Shown one piece after another: positions 59,535-64,000 of a stretch of 64,000 nt of DNA. How positions within the stretch are numbered: position 1 is the first letter of the stretch; the number at the start of each line of letters is the position of its first letter. Where the stretch lies: assembly GCF_026914265.1 (NCBI RefSeq), contig NC_069129.1:20321945-20385944 (forward strand), written 5' to 3'. Position numbers and translations under genes: made by a program. The notes beneath the pieces were generated by a model. That model was given only the letters and a program-made list of their open reading frames with translations. It did not search any database and was not told where the DNA came from. Source of the stretch: Mya arenaria (taxonomy: Eukaryota > Mollusca > Bivalvia > Myida > Myidae).

Positions 59535-62500
59535 TCACAAGTTTCCTATGAGGTACTGTTTGACCTTTATTTTATACGTATTAAAGTTTTTTGATTCTCG
59601 TATTTCCAAAGGTATATTATTCCAAACATTTCTGCTGTAATATGTAAACGATGCTTTCATATAATTAGTACGAGGTCTAGTTTGTAAAACAATATCTTTG
59701 TGTGCCATTGATCTTAGCATATATACATTATTGTCTGAAACTGTTACTAATTCTGACATATATGATGGAGCCATGCTATTCAACGTCTTGTAAACTAATA
59801 CTGCTGCGTGGTATTTACATCTATCCGAGAAGTTTAGCCATTTTAGTTCTTTAAATAGATTTGTTGATGAATCTCGTTTAGATTTACCAAGTATGATTTT
59901 TGCAATTCGTTTTTGTAAGTTATTTATTTTATTCACATATGAATTGGTTCCCTTGCCCCAGACCAAGCAGCCGTAATCAAAATTTGGCAGAATATATGCA
60001 TTGTAAAACATTCGTTTTGTATCAGGTGTGAGGAAATATATTATATTTTTTAGAAGTGCAATTTTCTTATTCAGATTTTTACAAACATAATCGATTTGCA
60101 CATGCCAGTTTAGTGTATTATCTATATACAACCCTAATAACTTTTGCACAACAACATTAACTATTTGAACATCATTAATACAAAGTTCAAGATTACCAGT
60201 GTTTTTTAATTTATTTGCAGACCCTATTAACATGCATTTAGTCTTGGAAGGATGCAATGACATATTATTTAGTTGACACCACTTATTAACATAATTTAAA
60301 TGATGTTGTAATTTATTTTGAATATCCGTCAACTGATATCCAGATTCATAAAGTGTTGAGTCATCTGCATATAGATCTATATTTAATGTTGGATGCATAA
60401 CTGCAATATCATTTATGTATAAAATAAAAAGCAAGGGTCCCAGTATGGAACCCTGGGGTACCCCAGATGTAACAGTGAGTTTTTGCGATTTAATTTTGCC
60501 AATCTTTACAATTTGGTTTCTATTTTCAAGATATGATTTAAACAAATTCAATGCTATTTCAGAAAAATGATACAGTTTCAATTTATAAAGAAGAATTTCA
60601 TGATCAACTAAATCGAAAGCTTTTCTCAAATCCAAAAATATCGCACCAACTAGTTTACCACTGTCAACATCTTTAAGCCAAGTATCTATAAGTCTTATTA
60701 GAGCAGTGTTACATGAATGGTGTTTTCTAAATCCAGATTGTGTTTTGTGTATGACATCGGTTTTCTCAAAGTACAACTGTACCTGTGTCGCTATATGCCT
60801 TTCAAAGATTGTTGATATAGTTGGGAGTATTGAAATGGGGCGGTAATTATTGGGGTCCTCTTTGTTGCCCGACTTGAAAATTGGTATTACTCGTGCTTCT
60901 TTCAGTTTATCAGGGAAAACTCCATGCGCTATACTACTGTTGATAATTGATGCTATACAAGGTGTAATAGTATCACCACATTGCTTCAAAATTTTGGGGC
61001 CTACTCCATCTATGCCTGTGGCCTTTCCAACATTTAATTTATCAATAATAGTATGGACTTCATAAGGGGTAATATGTTTAATCTCAAACCTATTTGTACC
61101 TAGTTTTGTATCTAGAATATGTTTTAAGTTTCTAAAATTTGTATTCAAAAACTTTGTTTTATTTATAATGTTTGAGATGCTTACAAAATGACTGTTTAAT
61201 TCGTTTACAATATTTGACGGATCTTCAACCGGAATTTCATTAAATGTCATTTTATGAGGTAATGCTGTCACAGTTGATTGATTCAAATGTGAAATATCTT
61301 TTAGATTTTTCCATAAATATGTCGGATTTTTATTGTCTTTTATTGCATTGTTGAAAAAATTCTTTTTACTTTTCTTTATCATAGAAGTTACTTTATTTCT
61401 AAGTATTTTATACTGGTCTATGTTGCCAGTTTTTCGGCATTTATCCCTGTGATTTATTATAGATATAATTTCCTCAGTAAACCAATCAGGCTGATTCTCG
61501 CGTTTCACACGTTTATCTTTGACTGGGGCATGTTTAGATAAAATGCCATTTAGAATTTCATAAAATCTTTTCAGTGCATCATTGGAATTTGACAATGAGT
61601 CTATTTCATCCAGTCCTGAAAACATCAATTCTGCCTGAAAAGCTTCTTTTTCAAATTTCTTAAAAGATCTATATTGTATAACTGTATGGCTATTAGGGGC
61701 CAATTTTGGTAATTTGTCTGTAATAGAATGTGTGAAACAAACGGGAAAGTGGTCACTTAGTGATAAGTGAGACACACACCATTCAGTTACATGATTACTC
61801 ATATTCGTATATAAATGATCTATTATAGTAGAGTTATTTTTTGAAATTCTTGTTGGTGATTTGATTAATTGTTCCAAGCCATACTTCGTGGTAAGATCTG
61901 CCCATTTAGTGTTGTTATATTTGCCACTTTCCGGCGAATAATTGATATTAAAATCTCCAATTAAATGAAACCCAATATTAGAACTATCAGCTATTTCTAA
62001 CTGCTTATCATATAAGTCAATCCATTTTTGGTTGGGAGTTCGGAGGTCGATATATGAAATTGATTAAGAACGATTTGCAATATAGACCATTAATTTCAAG
62101 CCAAATCGATTCAATGTGATTTACCTCGAGATCTAGACGTCTACGGTACTGTATATTATTGTTCACGTAAACAAGAATACCCCCTCCCTTTTTATGTTCT
62201 CGGTCTTTCCTTTCAAACGTGTAATTCTTAACTTGCAGCATATTGTCATTGATATCTGCGTGTAAAAAAGTTTCACATAAACCTAATATATTTGGCGAAT
62301 ACGATTGACAAAGGTGGTATTTAATTTCCTCAAGTTTCGGAGGCAAATGACATACGTTTAAGTGTGCACACCGAACACCCTTCTTATCAAACATGAACAC
62401 AGTGTCACCTTGAGAAGAGGCTGCTGGAGTATATGTGTTTCCATTTGTTTCCATATTTGTATTAATACACTGCGAATTATGACTACCGCCCAACACACTC

Positions 62501-62736
62501 GTGCAATTTAGTTGACAGCATTTTTGGCTTATTATGGTGCTTACGTTGTTATCGGTATCGGTAATAATTTTATCAGATTTAATATCGGTTCCTAGCGAGT
62601 TGACGTGACCGTATAACGCAACATTATTTTCGATACAATTTGTGCTAGATCTATTCTCATTTTGCCAGACGTCGTATGTTAACTCAGAATGTATACTTTC
62701 GATGTTTTTACACGTTTCAATTTGGTCAACACACAT
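59535..62736 (-). CDS. LINE ORF2: AP endonuclease and reverse transcriptase, one frameshift
   Basis: The 5' part (62736 to about 62030) holds the endonuclease: VRCAHLNVCHLPPKLEEIKY, ILGLCETFL, ERKDREHKKGGGILVYV, FIYRPPNS. A single-base frameshift near 62030-62040 switches frame. The endonuclease then continues (WIDLYDKQLE, HLIGDFNINYSPESGKYN, IIDHLYTN, SLSDHFPVCF) into the RT: GKATGIDGVGPKIL, ARVIPIFKSGNKEDPNNYRP, GFRKHHSCNTAL, FLDLRKAFDLVDHE, SGVPQGSILGPLLFILYIND, and the catalytic YADD at 60360-60371. The C-terminus ends YSRNVWNNIPLEIRESKNFN and a short tail. All catalytic motifs are present; only the frameshift prevents a full-length product. Confidence 0.88.
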
Positions 62737-62856
62737 AACTTGCCTAAAAAAACTGCATGAACATATTACCTCATTACATTCCTGGCATATATTAGCTAAA
62801 TGATGATATCTATTGCAAGAACGAGTTAAATCAATAGAGTGTCTGTCATGCTTATC

Positions 62857-63996
62857 CTATTGGGAATATCTTCCATTTTTTACCATTCTGAAATGAAAGT
62901 TATTCCTAGATTGTCTGGGAAACGTGCCCCACGTCTGCGTTGGAGGTGTGTTAAAGTGTCTCTGTGTTCTGTGTGTCTTCTGGTTACCGTCTCTATCACG
63001 AATAATATGAACTCGACTGTTTACAGTCGCAACTAGTGTTCTCGATCCCTGCTCAGTGAGATGAATTCCGTCGCGGGTAAAGTATGGTATCACTGTATCT
63101 CCGTTTCCGTAGACGAACGCCTGGTAGCAGTCGATGAGATCGGCTCCTGTTTCCCGGCTTACTTGTCGCACCCTGCTGTTAAACTCCGAAACGTCGGCGT
63201 CTCTGCGTGGACAGACGGTACAGAGGTGGACTTTACAACGCTGCTCCTGTAGTTTCTGTGTGACGTTCAAAATTTCGCGGTAAGACGCGTCGGGCTGTTT
63301 TCCGTCACTGACGTCATTTCCGCCAACGTGTATGATGACGTCGTTATAGTGACGTGTGTCAATTTCATTCAGCCTCTGAGCCACGTCCCTAATTTTCGCG
63401 CCGCTGATCTTGACGAGTTCTACGTTTGTAGATAAACCAGGGGGCTGTATCCCTTTCACAATTGAGCTACCTATTAATAGAGTCTTTGTCCTTTCCAGTA
63501 TTTTAGTAATTGAACTCTGAGCTGGTCGCTCTGTTGGAACTGTGTTAAGTGAAGTTGGTTTTCCGGCAGTAGAGAGATTTTTGACCGGCATAGTTTTAAT
63601 CAAGTCTGTTATTTGTTGCAGTCTTTTAGTTAGGCTGTCGAAGTTTTTGACTACATTTTGTCTAATGTCATTTGCTGTGGTATTTACATCATCAATTTGT
63701 AACACGTTGTGCTAGTTTTCACAAATAATCTGCTTTTTCACACTTTGGATCTCATCCCGGATCTGGCCAAAATTTATATCCGTCATTTGTATATGGCTTT
63801 CAAGGCTATGGTGCAGATTTTTGACGGACTCGGCAATTGATTGGAGTAGGCCGATGTACTTGTCATAATTGGCGTCACAGTGATCGGGGCCATTTTCATT
63901 AGAGCTGCCTTCATCATTTTGTGAATCTAAACTGGAGTGATCGGACAGTAATATAACATTACTGGCTGCAGTTGCCGATGGGAGTGAATCACGCAC
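62857..63996 (-). CDS. LINE ORF1 with SGNH/GDSL esterase domain, one nonsense codon, 5' incomplete
   Basis: The upstream part is coiled-coil-like (YIGLLQSIAESVKNLHHSLE, RDEIQSVKKQI). An in-frame TAG at 63712-63714 interrupts it. The esterase domain follows: block I LLIGSSIVKG (catalytic Ser), block III IIHVGGNDVSDG (Asn), block V RDGIHLTEQG (Asp-x-x-His). The basic C-terminus (DRDGNQKTHRTQRHFNTPP and NGRYSQ) may bind RNA. Esterase-bearing ORF1 is known from CR1-group LINEs. The start lies beyond 64000. Confidence 0.85.
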
Positions 63997-64000
63997 TTGT

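Larger units (their letters stand above)
59218..64000 (-). mobile_element. CR1-type non-LTR retrotransposon (LINE), 5' end outside window
   Basis: On the minus strand it has ORF1 (62857 to beyond 63996), ORF2 (59535-62736), a 3' UTR with GAT-rich repeats and AATAAA, and a 3' end of (ATT)n at 59218-59252. An ORF1 with SGNH esterase, an ORF2 with AP endonuclease plus RT, and a short-repeat tail instead of poly-A are features of the CR1/L2 group. Only one nonsense codon and one frameshift are seen, so the copy is young. Confidence 0.88.

Overview
The window reads as nuclear DNA of a marine bivalve mollusc. It is AT-rich and intron-rich, with GT-AG splice sites, no bacterial signals, RING-less TRIM-like proteins, a Mab-21-like fragment, and a dense load of tandem-core 'pearl/HINE-like' elements and MITEs of the kind known from bivalves. 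The species cannot be fixed from the sequence alone.

Region 1 (1-28.4 kb) is one locus duplicated in tandem. BOP1, a ribosome-biogenesis WD40 protein, is on the + strand. A two-exon B-box/coiled-coil/beta-propeller gene (TRIM-like, copy A) lies antisense just upstream of the first BOP1 exon in the window (5596). BOP1 exons then run to the stop at 12760. At 13.8-16.25 kb come the N-terminal BOP1 exons again, carrying two nonsense codons, followed by a second intact antisense TRIM-like gene (copy B). The last N-terminal pseudo-exon ends ...EQYE in phase 0, and the first C-terminal exon begins SWVDWF in phase 0. These are adjacent residues in the BOP1 family, so TRIM-like was probably nested in that BOP1 intron when the block duplicated. 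The true BOP1 5' exons should then lie left of position 1. Copy B's intron has also gained a 3.9-kb element with imperfect terminal inverted repeats, an internal 1.2-kb tandem duplication and many CCGTAACGG-type motifs.

Region 2 (28.4-36.2 kb) is gene-poor. It holds a decayed Tc1-like transposon, two tandem-core elements and several MITEs with clear target-site duplications.

Region 3 (36.2-45.9 kb) is CTDP1/FCP1 (RNA polymerase II CTD phosphatase) on the minus strand. Six coding exons splice to 914 codons plus stop. Its introns are full of repeats, including a 41-bp minisatellite whose first unit is the exon 3/intron 3 splice junction itself.

Region 4 (46-64 kb) contains an interrupted membrane-kinase-like exon, an unrecognised last exon, SINE-like sequences, a dead LINE fragment, and a Mab-21/cGLR-like gene broken into inverted head and tail pieces. 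The right edge is a nearly intact CR1-type LINE with an esterase-domain ORF1, running off the window.
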